A stretch of 64,000 nt of DNA. Source: Spirochaetales bacterium. Its GTDB lineage: Bacteria > Spirochaetota > Spirochaetia > UBA9216. A program made the position numbers and the translations under genes. Positions 1 to 9,259 of this stretch are shown here, in pieces; position 1 is the stretch's first letter, and each line of letters starts with the position of its first letter. The DNA lies in NCBI GenBank assembly GCA_016342585.1, contig JAEINK010000015.1, forward strand, positions 1-64,000, in the 5' to 3' direction. The notes under the pieces were generated by a model, which was given only the letters and a program-made list of their open reading frames with translations, was not told where the DNA came from and made no database searches.

Positions 1-868
1 CTTCAGGATACTCTTCCTCTCTTCTTTTTTTGCTGTCATTATAGGCATGACCAAAAGACTGCATAATAGTGTTAAAAAGCAATGACTGATTGACAGGTTT
101 GAGAACAAATCCATCAAATCCGAACTTATCTACGTTATTCAAAATCTCATCTCGGCCGAAACTTGTGACCAGAATGTATTTAGGGCGCTCCTCCTCGTTT
201 AGTAACTCGTTTATCTTTTCTGCGGTCTGAAATCCATTCATACCCGGCATACTGTAATCCATAAGAACGAGATCAAAGGGTTTCTTGTCGTTTTCCTTGG
301 TTTTTCTGATTAACTGTATGGCTTCCGTTCCGTTGTCTACAGTAGTCGGCCTAAAGGAAAAATCTTTGACATAGGAAGAGAGAACTTCCTGACTGGTCGC
401 ATTATCGTCAACTATCAGGACATTGAGATCCTTAATTTCTTCCGGAATAATATCCCGTTCTTTATTTTCCTTAAATGCGAATACACCTGTAAAGTAAAAT
501 GAAGATCCTTCCCCATAGGTGCTGCTTACTCCGATGGATCCACCCATCAACTCTGAGAGTTTTTTACTGATTGAAAGACCCAGGCCTGTTCCGCCGTATT
601 TTCTGGTTGTTGATGTGTCTGCCTGGGAGAAGGCCTGAAAGAGTTTACCCGCCTGCTCTTTTGTCAAGCCGATACCGGTATCACGAACCACAAATTTTAT
701 TTCTACATCCTCTTCCTTTCGTTTTATGCTCTCTGCAGAGACAGCGATCTCTCCTGATTCTGTAAATTTAATAGCATTGTTTGCTAGATTAAGAAGTATT
801 TGTCCCAGGCGTAATGGGTCACCAACCAAACAGGAGGGAACATCAGTTCCGATTAGGTATAAGGTCGC
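1..868 (-). pseudogene. Hybrid sensor histidine kinase fragment (HATPase + receiver), N-terminus missing
   Basis: Reading the minus strand, an open frame from about 868 to the left edge encodes the C-terminal half of a hybrid histidine kinase. Visible in order are an N-box (NLANNAIKFT, about 765-800), a G1 box (DTGIGL, about 665-682), a G2 box (GTGLGL, about 580-597), then a receiver domain with its acidic pair (VDDN, about 400-420), a phospho-acceptor Asp in MDYSMPGMNG (about 258) and the conserved Lys in VLKPVN (about 95). The protein continues beyond base 1. There is no start codon, sensor region or HisKA histidine box: the frame is closed by a stop at 869-871, and unrelated sequence follows. 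I therefore call it a 5'-truncated remnant. A frameshift at this point is an alternative but less likely, since no kinase sequence is seen in other frames upstream. Confidence 0.75.
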
Positions 869-880
869 TTAGATATTTCC

Positions 881-1309
881 TTAAGAATCCATCCTGTAGC
901 CAAAGTAGATATTAACATCAACCAGATTCCATTTTCCATTCTCATAAACACGGAGGATGGATGGACCGTGAATTTCCTGTATTAATCCGGATTCTCCGTC
1001 AATGACAAAGTAGTTTTTACCGACCAGAAACCGGAGCAGGAGATTCTTTGTTTCCATCCTTATTACAAGTCTTCTCTCCTGTCCATACTCAGTTCCCTCA
1101 TCCAGCACCATTGTAAACGGGGTTGTTGTTGTAAATTCAGGTACAGGAAGAAGAAAATTTAACTTTACCCCTGCTTTGAGTCTTTCAAGATTCTCAGTAA
1201 TAAATTCCTGCTGTGTAGGTCCGAAAACGAGACCGTCAGGGTAATCTATTTCTTTACTTCTTACCCTATCTTCCCTTCTGAAGGATATTTCCAGATTACT
1301 GGAAGGAAT
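881..1309 (-). pseudogene. Orphan fragment of an unrecognised protein
   Basis: An open minus-strand frame runs from 1309 to a stop at 881. The first ATG is at 1111 (76 codons), but readable protein-like sequence (FRREDRV, then PDGLVFGPTQQEF) continues upstream of it without a start codon or ribosome-binding site until a stop at 1310-1312. The piece is bounded by the kinase remnant on one side and overlaps a DegV remnant on the opposite strand at the other. This looks like the C-terminal part of a secreted or envelope protein of unknown function, left behind by rearrangement. I do not recognise the family. Confidence 0.4.
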
Positions 1310-1505
1310 TCACTCGGATCCCGGCATTGAAGAATATGTCATAGTCCATGCAGCCGCCCGTGAGAGAGCAGAAAACTTTGCCGTCCTTGTAGAAAAAATT
1401 ATTGGTAAAAAACCTCTCTACATAACAGATATCTCGCCTGTCGTAGGAATGCATTCAGGAAAAGGAGCTGTTGCCATAGGTTTTATAGAAAAGGTACCAG
1501 GCTAA
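1276..1505 (+). pseudogene. DegV-family protein, C-terminal fragment
   Basis: The plus strand from about 1276 to a stop at 1503-1505 encodes the last 65-75 residues of a DegV-type fatty-acid-binding protein. The run YVIVHAAARERAENF followed by KKPLYITDISPVVGMHSG and GAVAIGFI matches the pattern of the DegV C-terminal subdomain, which ends in an H-x-G-x-G-A-like motif. There is no start codon and the N-terminal two thirds are absent. The left boundary is uncertain because it merges with the opposite-strand orphan fragment. Confidence 0.6.
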
Positions 1506-1549
1506 ATGCCCTACTAATATATAAATTTCATTACTTACTGTTACGAAAT

Positions 1550-1897
1550 TTGGATTTAAAGGAGATCCTGACAGTCTTCAACAAGGAAGATCTCCTGGGT
1601 AAAGAGGGAATCCATGTCAATCTGGCGGAAAGATTTCCTGACGCGATTACCATTTCAACCCGGACAGGAACAGGACTGGATGAACTCAAAGAAGCTGTCG
1701 AAAAGATAATCCGATCCGGAAGGAATACGGCTTCCTATCTCCTGCCTCCGGACAGATACGATCTGGCAGCCTACATCCACCGTACGGGTACGATCATAAG
1801 CGAAGAGCATCTTCACGAAGGAACAAGGATTACGGCGAATCTTCCCCATGAAGCTGTCGGCCGGCTTAAGAAGTTCAGAGTGGTTGGAGATTCGTAA
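1550..1897 (+). pseudogene. hflX: HflX GTPase, C-terminal fragment
   Basis: This 115-codon frame begins at a TTG without a ribosome-binding site. It encodes the end of an HflX-type ribosome-associated GTPase: the G4 motif NKED, a G5-like ISTRTGTGLDELKEAV, and the C-terminal domain with LPPDRYDLAAYIHRTG and ANLPHEAVGRLKKF. The G1 (Walker A), G2 and G3 motifs and the N-terminal HflX domain are missing, so nucleotide binding is not possible. It is best read as a remnant. It is the fourth gene fragment in the first 1.9 kb. Confidence 0.65.
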
Positions 1898-2028
1898 GAT
1901 GGTTCAGTTTTTACACTATAGGGATTGCTCAGGAAGTAAGTGACCTGATTTATAGAGCCTCCGCAAGATCGTCACATCCTTCAAACAGGTCATCAATTTA
2001 CGGTTATACCGTCGATGAGATATAGGCG

Positions 2029-3240
2029 TTAATCCTCCAACTCCCCAAGAAGCCGCTGGGCAGGCTTGAATTCAGGATCAATTCGCAGTACAACCCGGTA
2101 ATCCTCCCGCGCTGCATAAGGGTCACCGGCAGCAAGATGCGTCTCACCACGGGCGGTGAGAAACTCCAGATTATAGGGATCTGATTTCAGGCAGAGAGCC
2201 AGATCTTCAAAAGCTTCCGGATATTGCCCCTTCATACGCTCGTTTACGGCCCGGTAGTAGCGTGCCTTATTATTTTCAGGATCCAGTTTAAGGGCGCTGT
2301 TGAAATCGGACATGGCCTTCCCTTCCTGTCCGGCAGTAAAATATGCCATGCCTCTGTGCAGATAGATAACTGTCCGTATATCCTTTCGATCGGTCCGCTT
2401 CAATATCTCGGAATAAATCCTTACAGCCTCTTCATATTCTTCACCGTTGTGTGCCAACAGTCCTTTGAGGAGCAGAGTGTCGACCGTATCAGACGAAATA
2501 ATACCCGGATCGGTTACCGATGGAGAAAAAGAACCTTTACCGGCCTCCCACAGGTCCAAAGTTTTCTCTCCGCCTCTTCCCTGAATGGAATTATAGAAAC
2601 CCACCCTCCGTTTCTTGAGCTCCTTATGCAGGGATTTCTGATAGTCCCTGATCTCCTGGAACATTATGTCCGACAGGGTAAGATTGGCATTCAGGGCGGC
2701 AAGTTTCCGCTTTAAAGGCTCATCAAGAGGGGAAAAGTCTGATTTATAGACCAGTTCATGTTCCACCTCTGCCCAGGCCTCCTGAAGGATCGTCCTCACC
2801 TGAACTTCGCATATGCCTCCGGAATCTGATTCACCCGGGACTCTGATTAGATAGTGGACCGACTCGTATCCGAAAAACTGATAAGGATAGTCAGCGCCCT
2901 TTACATCCACCTCATCTACATAAAAAAGTTTTTCAAGAAGGGCCGAGGCAGTCTTAACCTCTTCCAGAAAAGGACAGACGATACGGATTCCCATTATATC
3001 GGTTATAACTATCTCCCCTGAATCGTGATTTCGGGAAGCAGCAGTTTTAAGAAGTTTAGCGTACCAGCTGTGGAAGGTCTTTACACGATGGCGAACTGTG
3101 ATATTAATATTTCCTTCCCTGGCTTCTCTACGGATTCTATCTACAAGTCCAATAAGGATCTCTTCACTACGAAGGATTGAATCAGTATACCGCTTTTCCA
3201 GAGTTTCCCTGGATTCCAGGGGAAGACAGACTTTGATCAT
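2029..3240 (-). CDS. RelA/SpoT-domain (p)ppGpp synthetase-like protein with C-terminal TPRs
   Basis: A 403-residue cytoplasmic protein. Residues about 45-170 form a RelA/SpoT nucleotidyltransferase domain: HRVKTFHSWYAKLL (51-64) is the basic substrate loop, ITDIMGIRI (79-87) carries the metal-binding Asp81, GYESVH is at 124-129, and CEVQVRT (144-150) holds the second catalytic acid, followed by AEVEHELVYK. No HD hydrolase domain is present, so if active it would be synthetase-only. From about residue 255 to the end lie three to four TPR-like helical pairs, suggesting regulation by a protein partner. There is no Shine-Dalgarno sequence. Instead TTGACT-17-TATCTT sits 6 bases before the ATG, predicting a leaderless transcript. 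A degraded paralogous fragment occurs at 11585-11890. Whether it makes or only binds alarmone cannot be told by eye. Confidence 0.85.
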   Translation of the reverse strand: MIKVCLPLESRETLEKRYTDSILRSEEILIGLVDRIRREAREGNINITVRHRVKTFHSWYAKLLKTAASRNHDSGEIVITDIMGIRIVCPFLEEVKTASALLEKLFYVDEVDVKGADYPYQFFGYESVHYLIRVPGESDSGGICEVQVRTILQEAWAEVEHELVYKSDFSPLDEPLKRKLAALNANLTLSDIMFQEIRDYQKSLHKELKKRRVGFYNSIQGRGGEKTLDLWEAGKGSFSPSVTDPGIISSDTVDTLLLKGLLAHNGEEYEEAVRIYSEILKRTDRKDIRTVIYLHRGMAYFTAGQEGKAMSDFNSALKLDPENNKARYYRAVNERMKGQYPEAFEDLALCLKSDPYNLEFLTARGETHLAAGDPYAAREDYRVVLRIDPEFKPAQRLLGELED

Positions 3241-3246
3241 ATAGAA

Positions 3247-3275
3247 AAGATAGGAAATGGAAATTGATGAGTCAA
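3247..3275 (-). promoter_or_regulatory. Sigma-70 promoter of the relA-like gene, leaderless geometry
   Basis: On the minus strand, a -35 TTGACT (3270-3275) and a -10 TATCTT (3247-3252) are separated by exactly 17 bases. Only six bases separate the -10 from the ATG at 3240, so the expected transcription start coincides with the A of the start codon. No Shine-Dalgarno sequence is seen. Confidence 0.65.
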
Positions 3276-3395
3276 TATATGATCCGGATTTTGTAGAATT
3301 TTAGTTATCCGTCTGGCAAGTACCGGATGGATCCAGCGATAATTGGAACAGGTTCAAAGATAATTCAAATAATCAGAAAAATACTTAAATGTTCT

Positions 3396-5072
3396 TCAGC
3401 TGACTGTGTGCTCCGCCTCAGGTATATAAGTATTTTTCCTTAGCTTTTTAGCTATATAGGCAATCTGACTGTTTATCCGAGAGAAATATGAAATCAAATC
3501 AAGATGTACAGAAGAAGTAGCCAACGATTCTTCTAGTCCCTTCTGCAGCCGTTCAAGATGAAGCTTTTTATACTTTTCTTCTTCCTTATTTTTATAGGAT
3601 TTCACCAGAGTATCCGCCAGCACGTTATCATCTTCACGAAAAGATTTTATAAGATTTTCAAAACTACGCATCAATTTATATAAATAATGTTCTAGTTCGT
3701 GGAAACCTTCTTCTGAGAAGATCAGATTCTGATCAATCTTCTTGGCAGCCAGTACCATTACATTTTTATCTATTACATCACCTATCGATTCCAGTTCATT
3801 CTGAATGTAAATATAGCTCATGCACAGTTCAGATTCCTGCTCGCTTAATTCCTCCTGTGAAAGTGTAGCCAGGAATGCAATAATTTTGCTGTGCAGAAGA
3901 TCAACTTTTGAATCCATATCATTTATTTTATTTATTATTGTCAAATCTTTACTACGAAATGCACTTTTCATTTCCAGAATCATAGCCTGAATTAAATCAC
4001 TTACCCTTAGAATCTCTTTCTTTGCCATAACAAGGGACAAATTAATACTCTTCTGTATCATTTTTTTATGGATATATTTAGCACCGAAAGGTTTTGGAGC
4101 ATCCTTTTCAGGAAGTATCTTATTAAACAGCTTTACAATAGAATTAAGGTTGGGGAAAACTATAATATGATTGATTATCGGCATAAATGTAAATGCCATA
4201 GCAATTTGCCTTGCCACACTGTCGGTCTGCAGTACTGTCTGTGTAAACCATTTAACGAACCAGATATAGAACCTATCTCCTCTGAAAGGAATACTCAGAA
4301 GAATAAATACCCATATAACACCTATCAGTTGGAATACAATATGAATATAAGCAGATCTCTTTGCTTCCCAGTTGAGAGTAAGGCTTCCCAACACTGCAGT
4401 AATACATGTGCCAACCGCAGCCCCAAGGTTAATAGGTACAGCCTGTTCAAGCGTGATAGTCCCCGCAATTGCCATAGCGATAGTGATGCCCGTAGTTGCA
4501 CCTGAAGATTGAATAATCATTGTGAAAAATAATCCAAGGAAAATTCCTAAAATAGGTGTTTCTATATTCCGCATCAAAATAATAAAGGGTTCAAAACTTC
4601 TCAGGGGTTTTAATGAGGAAGACATCATATCCATACCCAGAAATAGCAGACCGAAAGTAAATACAGTCATACCAATGTCTTTGCCCCGTTTTGTTTTCAT
4701 CGTTATCAGAAAAATAAAACCCAGCGCGATTATAAAAGAAGCAAATTTCGTAATAGAAGGAAAGGCTACAAGCTGGGGAAGGAATGTTGAGCCGAGTTCC
4801 GCACCCAATGTCACTGCCAGACTCTGCTGGAAAGTCATTAGACCGGCACCTACCAGAGCTGCCTCAAGTACAGTTGTTGCTGATGATGACTGATTTACAA
4901 TAGTGATTCCCAGGCCGGTAAGATATCCTCTCGCCCGCCCCCGCGTCAGTGCCAGCATTATTCCCTTCATTTTCGTTCCGGCAATAGCTGTAAGATGTTT
5001 ATTCATCTCCATCATGCCGAAAAGAAAAATAGTTAATCCCCCAAACAGAGTGAAAATATTCCAGATACTCAT
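3396..5072 (-). CDS. Na/Pi-cotransporter family membrane protein with PhoU-like C-terminus
   Basis: A 558-residue protein of the NptA/YjbB type. The N-terminal about 320 residues are membrane-embedded and contain the two inverted signature repeats of the family, QSSSATT (61-67) and QSSGATT (188-194). The C-terminal about 200 residues are hydrophilic and helical, like PhoU. Family members move inorganic phosphate with sodium, and the E. coli relative YjbB has been linked to phosphate export. The start is well placed: GAGGTAAAG lies just before the ATG. It begins only 38 bases after the HAD phosphatase stop, so it is probably the last gene of the transport operon starting at 10441. In that setting removal of surplus phosphate released from sugar phosphates is plausible; this is inference. 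Confidence 0.88.
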   Translation of the reverse strand: MSIWNIFTLFGGLTIFLFGMMEMNKHLTAIAGTKMKGIMLALTRGRARGYLTGLGITIVNQSSSATTVLEAALVGAGLMTFQQSLAVTLGAELGSTFLPQLVAFPSITKFASFIIALGFIFLITMKTKRGKDIGMTVFTFGLLFLGMDMMSSSLKPLRSFEPFIILMRNIETPILGIFLGLFFTMIIQSSGATTGITIAMAIAGTITLEQAVPINLGAAVGTCITAVLGSLTLNWEAKRSAYIHIVFQLIGVIWVFILLSIPFRGDRFYIWFVKWFTQTVLQTDSVARQIAMAFTFMPIINHIIVFPNLNSIVKLFNKILPEKDAPKPFGAKYIHKKMIQKSINLSLVMAKKEILRVSDLIQAMILEMKSAFRSKDLTIINKINDMDSKVDLLHSKIIAFLATLSQEELSEQESELCMSYIYIQNELESIGDVIDKNVMVLAAKKIDQNLIFSEEGFHELEHYLYKLMRSFENLIKSFREDDNVLADTLVKSYKNKEEEKYKKLHLERLQKGLEESLATSSVHLDLISYFSRINSQIAYIAKKLRKNTYIPEAEHTVS

Positions 5073-5110
5073 AATCTTTACCTCAAAAATCTCTTAAATA
5101 TATTGTCAAT

Positions 5111-6175
5111 TTACAACGAGATGCTTTGGAGCGCATCTTTTCCTGCATAGGCTTTCAAATCACTTAATATGTCCGGCCACTTCTCTCCTTTCTGAAGCCT
5201 GTCACATATCAATTCCATCCACTTCCGGTTTGCTTCCACGCCGAGTCCTCCACGTATAACATTAACACCCTCATCAGTTTGCTCACCGACGGAAAGCAAT
5301 GTAACACCGTCCACGTTTCTAATCATATTATCATTGCCGCCGTCAAAAATTTCGTTACCGGTAAAAAATATTGTTTCCGGAACCACGCCCTCAGTATCAA
5401 TGATATTCCGCGTCGCCTTCTCTTTATCATTTCCAATCAGGACGAATTTAATTCCGCGAGCTCCGGGAAAGGGTACAGAAATCGGCCTTTCCCCTAAATC
5501 AGCCAGGCCGTCATATTCAGCAAGCCAGTTTTCTGCAACATCCATAATTTCACTTCTAACCTGACGAGCTTTTTTTTCTCTATAGGGTTCCGCCGAAATA
5601 TCCCCGAAAATCATCCAACTGACGGAACCGCCCCTGTAATATATTTCAGACTTCGCAGGGTCATAACCTTTTTCCTGAAGCATTTCCTTCAACGTATCAA
5701 GAATTCCATATTCAGGAGAATAACCATATTTTTTCAAATTCTCCCGGCCTGTCTGAAGTCGTTTCTCAATCATCAAAGATGCTGAATCGGAATCTGCATA
5801 TATATCGATCAAAGCTTTACGGTACTCGGCAAGTCCAAGAACCGCTATCCCCTGGGCATCGGAAAAAATGGATATGAACTTTTCATCTTCCATCCATTCA
5901 GATTTTTCCTCAGAATAGAAATACTTCTGACTTCCGTCCCCTCCATAGTACATTACATGAGATAGAACATCCTCCGGAAGACGATAAAGTATTCTCGGTC
6001 CAAGCTTCACCAGAGCAACCCCGCTCATAGGAATCCATAGAATGTTATTTTCTTTTAAAACCCGTATTTTTTCTGCAAGACCTTTTATCCAGACGTCATC
6101 AGGAGTTTTTCCGGATTCAATTAATGTATCATCAATATCTGTTAGCCAAGCTCCTGAAAACTTATGCAAATTCAT
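5111..6175 (-). CDS. HAD-superfamily phosphatase (Cof/SPP-like)
   Basis: About 354 residues from the ATG at 6175, which has AAGGA eight bases upstream. An in-frame ATG at 6238 would add 21 residues but has no ribosome-binding site. Motif I is DIDDTL (residues 13-18, nucleophile Asp13 and acid Asp15), motif II is the Ser in PMSG (about 51), motif III the Lys in IGNDKEKA (about 251), and motif IV GNEIFDGGND (about 273-282). The roughly 200 residues between motifs II and III form a large cap of the type found in sugar-phosphate phosphatases. It follows the ABC ATPase gene and precedes the phosphate transporter, all on one strand. That suggests it dephosphorylates the imported substrate. The exact substrate is not deducible. 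Confidence 0.82.
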   Translation of the reverse strand: MNLHKFSGAWLTDIDDTLIESGKTPDDVWIKGLAEKIRVLKENNILWIPMSGVALVKLGPRILYRLPEDVLSHVMYYGGDGSQKYFYSEEKSEWMEDEKFISIFSDAQGIAVLGLAEYRKALIDIYADSDSASLMIEKRLQTGRENLKKYGYSPEYGILDTLKEMLQEKGYDPAKSEIYYRGGSVSWMIFGDISAEPYREKKARQVRSEIMDVAENWLAEYDGLADLGERPISVPFPGARGIKFVLIGNDKEKATRNIIDTEGVVPETIFFTGNEIFDGGNDNMIRNVDGVTLLSVGEQTDEGVNVIRGGLGVEANRKWMELICDRLQKGEKWPDILSDLKAYAGKDALQSISL

Positions 6176-6261
6176 AGTGTCAATCCTTGTGATCATGAGA
6201 TTATAGTAATTTTGAGCTGTGTCTGCCGAAACAAACACATCACAATTTATCTGTAGATTCT

Positions 6262-7362
6262 TTACGCCGGTATCAGCCGTTTATCTTCTCCGTAAAGGAG
6301 AATACTTCCGGGGGGGATATGAAGTTTCACTTCTTCACCAACCTCAAATTCAACATCCTGCTGCATCAGAATATTGAAGATATCCTCTCCGACTTTTGCC
6401 TGAATAATTGTCTCTGAACCGGAAGGCAGTACAGTATTCACAATTGCTGTGAGCTGGTTATCTGTTTTTTCGGAATTAATCGTAATTTTCTCAGGACGGA
6501 TAGCAGAATAGACCTTTCCCCCGGCCTCCAGCCCATTATACTCGGTCTTAAGAACCTCACCTGTAGGCAGTGTTATCTTAGCAGCCTTGCCGGCGACACC
6601 TGCATCAGCTTCAGCTTCGAAAATATTGATTGGAGGACTGCCTATAAAATCGGCAACAAACATGGTATCCGGATAATGATAAACCTTCTTCGGCCTATCC
6701 ATATGCTCTATCTGTCCACTATTCAGGATTGCAATTTCAGTTGCCATTGTTAAGCCTTCATCCTGATCATGAGTTACATACAGAGTAGTGGCTTTTACAT
6801 AAGCATGAATGTTCTTAATTTCAGCCCTCATTTCCATTCTCAATTTAGCATCGAGATTGGAAAGCGGTTCATCCATCAGAAAAAGGGCAGGTTCGCTTGC
6901 CAGCATTCTGGCCAGGGCTACGCGCTGCTGCTGGCCGCCGCTCATTTCCTGCGGATACCTCTCAGCCATATTATAAAGCTTCATATAATCCAGGGCTTCG
7001 GCAACCTTGGCCTTTATGTTCTTTTCAGTCATCTTTTTAACTCTTAGACCGTAGGCAATATTCTCAAATACTGTCATATGTGGCCATAATGCATAACTCT
7101 GAAAAACTAATCCCAACTTTCGTTCCCGTGCAGGAAGATTGATCCCCTTTTCCGTTGAAAAAACTATATTTTCTCCAATCCGGATCTCTCCCTGTGTTGG
7201 AGTCTCCAAACCTGCTATCATCCTGAGAATTGTTGTTTTCCCGCAGCCCGAAGGGCCGAGAAGTGTTAAAAAAGACCCCTCATCTATGGAAAACGATACA
7301 TTATCTACGGCGGTAACATCACCCCATCTTTTAGTCAGATTACTTACTTCAACAAAACTCAT
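6262..7362 (-). CDS. ABC transporter ATP-binding protein (PotA/FbpC/AfuC-like)
   Basis: A 366-residue ATPase that powers the importer encoded upstream. Walker A is GPSGCGKT (36-43), the Q-loop is around Gln88, the ABC signature MSGGQQQR is at about 140-147, and Walker B FLMDEP is at 161-166 followed by the D-loop SNLD. The C-terminal 120 residues fit a TOBE domain, as in PotA, FbpC and MalK. GAGGATAAA precedes the ATG. The gene starts 18 bases after the permease stop. The family cannot be separated into iron, polyamine, phosphonate or sugar-phosphate importers from this subunit alone. Confidence 0.93.
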   Translation of the reverse strand: MSFVEVSNLTKRWGDVTAVDNVSFSIDEGSFLTLLGPSGCGKTTILRMIAGLETPTQGEIRIGENIVFSTEKGINLPARERKLGLVFQSYALWPHMTVFENIAYGLRVKKMTEKNIKAKVAEALDYMKLYNMAERYPQEMSGGQQQRVALARMLASEPALFLMDEPLSNLDAKLRMEMRAEIKNIHAYVKATTLYVTHDQDEGLTMATEIAILNSGQIEHMDRPKKVYHYPDTMFVADFIGSPPINIFEAEADAGVAGKAAKITLPTGEVLKTEYNGLEAGGKVYSAIRPEKITINSEKTDNQLTAIVNTVLPSGSETIIQAKVGEDIFNILMQQDVEFEVGEEVKLHIPPGSILLYGEDKRLIPA

Positions 7363-7380
7363 TTTATCCTCATCTATATA

Positions 7381-9186
7381 TTAATCTTCTTCAACTTTAG
7401 CTATTTTTCGGGCGGCAAAATTGCCGACTAAAACAATTACAATTATCATCATACTGATAGCATTGGAAAACTGGAGATACCCCTGCTCCTGATACCGGAA
7501 AGTCATTGTGGTCAGAGTTCTCGTCTTTGGACTCACAAGCAGTACAATAACAGCCAATTCTCTCATCACAGTAATAAAAACCAGAATAAAACCTGATACC
7601 GCACTTCGAATACTTAAGGGAAATATTATTTTCCTGAAGCTTCGTACCCAACGGGCACCCGATATTTCAGAAGCTTCCTCCAGTTCACTTCCGATTTGAA
7701 GCATTGCTGAAACTCCGGTACGTGAGGTGAAAGGAAGGTTCTTTGCAACACTGACGAGCACCAATAGTGCAAAAGTTCCATACAGTGCCGGCAGAGGTCC
7801 AATCTTTTTCGTGAATAATGCCAGATAAAGCGCACCAAAAGCTATGCTCGGAACCAGATACGGTAAAAAAGCTACCTGTTCAAGGATCTGCGAAAGTTTT
7901 GTATTCCTTCCTTTAACAACGGCATAGCCTACAAATATCCCTATAAATCCTGCCATCAACGAAGATATTACAGCCAATTTAATACTGTTCCAGGCAGATT
8001 TCAATATTATCGGATTGCGTAAAACACCGGCCTCTCCTTCAGCAAACTCGGTACCGCCTGCCCCGACCCAGAAAAGAGTAGTTAAATCCTTTAATGAGTA
8101 ACTGCCTGAGTACTTTGAGAATGTCTGCAGCGTCAATAGGAATATCGGCAGTACAACAGCGATAAAAATCAGAAGAAATACCAGAACCAATATGATCGAC
8201 TTTTTCTTTCCCAGCGGTGTTCGATTTATTCTAAAACCTTTACCTCCTATGGTAACAAAACTTTTCCGTTTTCCAACCATCCTCTGATTAATAAAAATGA
8301 TTATCGAAGATAAAGCCAGTAGTATAAATGCCAGAATATACCCGGTGGCCGTATTACGGTTATTGATATTGGAATAGATCTGTGTTGTCAAAGTGAAAAA
8401 ACGCACCGGCGCCCCCAGAAAATGAGGAGTACCGAAAATTCCAATTGTTCTTGAAAAAGTAAGAATAAAACTCGAAAGAAGTGCCGGAATCACCAGAGGA
8501 AATGTAATAGTCCTTAGAATGTGACCACGGGTTGCTCCGAGAATTTCGCCCGATTCCTCCAGCCTGGAATCTATGCTCTTCAGAGAGGCTGAAACCAGTA
8601 GAAAAGTATATGGAAAATAATGTATTGAGAGTGTTATTACAATCGGCAGATATCCATAAGAGACCCAATCCGGCGGGGCGATGCCTGTCAGATACTGAAA
8701 TAAGCCGGCAGAACCGCCTATACGATCATTTTTGAACAAAGTCAGCCAACTCAGGGCGTGGATATATGACGGGATCATGTACGGAACCACAGCAACAGCT
8801 GTAATCAGCTTCCTGAATGGAATATCCGTACGGGCAATCACCCAGGCTAAAAACCCTCCTATCGACATTGCAAGGAATGAAATACTTAATCCGATAGTTA
8901 TAGAATTAAGAAGCGGTGTCCAGAGAACAGTTTTGGAAATACCCGATGCAAAAATCCGCTTCCAGTGAAAAAAAGTAAAATGTCCCGGTCTGGCATCACG
9001 TGATAACCGGACATCTTCGAGCTGCCAGATAAAGGAATCGATAAACATCTTCAGTATCGGGATTATTACAAGGACCACTAATAGTACAAGCAGTACCAGT
9101 GATAATATGATATGAGGCTGTCTGATATAAGTTTTAAATCGGCTGATGTTACTCTGCCATTTCTGTGTTCTATCTAATTTGGTCAT
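7381..9186 (-). CDS. ABC transporter permease, two fused permease domains (FbpB/AfuB-like)
   Basis: A 601-residue inner-membrane protein in which two permease modules are joined. Each half has about six hydrophobic segments and one EAA loop for docking the ATPase: EESGEILGATRG at about residue 210-221 and EEASEISGARW at about 500-511. This fused layout is typical of ferric iron, phosphonate and hexose-phosphate (AfuB) importers. The ATG has AAGGATAGT just upstream. A 73-base gap with a hairpin (9218-9247) separates it from the binding-protein gene. Confidence 0.92.
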   Translation of the reverse strand: MTKLDRTQKWQSNISRFKTYIRQPHIILSLVLLVLLVVLVIIPILKMFIDSFIWQLEDVRLSRDARPGHFTFFHWKRIFASGISKTVLWTPLLNSITIGLSISFLAMSIGGFLAWVIARTDIPFRKLITAVAVVPYMIPSYIHALSWLTLFKNDRIGGSAGLFQYLTGIAPPDWVSYGYLPIVITLSIHYFPYTFLLVSASLKSIDSRLEESGEILGATRGHILRTITFPLVIPALLSSFILTFSRTIGIFGTPHFLGAPVRFFTLTTQIYSNINNRNTATGYILAFILLALSSIIIFINQRMVGKRKSFVTIGGKGFRINRTPLGKKKSIILVLVFLLIFIAVVLPIFLLTLQTFSKYSGSYSLKDLTTLFWVGAGGTEFAEGEAGVLRNPIILKSAWNSIKLAVISSLMAGFIGIFVGYAVVKGRNTKLSQILEQVAFLPYLVPSIAFGALYLALFTKKIGPLPALYGTFALLVLVSVAKNLPFTSRTGVSAMLQIGSELEEASEISGARWVRSFRKIIFPLSIRSAVSGFILVFITVMRELAVIVLLVSPKTRTLTTMTFRYQEQGYLQFSNAISMMIIVIVLVGNFAARKIAKVEED

Positions 9187-9217
9187 ACTATCCTTTCATA
9201 TCTCCTTCTTAAACTCA

Positions 9218-9247
9218 ACCGCCCCTCAAAAGAGAGAGAGAGGCGGT
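9218..9247 (-). promoter_or_regulatory. Intercistronic hairpin between binding-protein and permease genes
   Basis: Arms ACCGCCCCTC (9218-9227) and the GAGAGGCGGT end (9238-9247) pair with one mismatch around a purine-rich loop. It lies 12 bases beyond the binding-protein stop. No U-tract follows, so it looks more like an mRNA-stabilising or partial attenuating structure that keeps binding-protein message above permease message, common in importer operons. Confidence 0.45.
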
Positions 9248-9259
9248 AAGTAGAGTGTT

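Noticed and set aside
1898..2028. Possible fifth gene fragment between the HflX remnant and the relA-like gene
   Set aside because: A short open stretch (IAQEVSDLIYRASARS) can be read but has no recognisable family or start, so it is not supported.
2224..2715. 163-codon plus-strand frame opposite the relA-like gene
   Set aside because: It has no start signals and no recognisable domain; the opposite strand shows clear RelA and TPR motifs.
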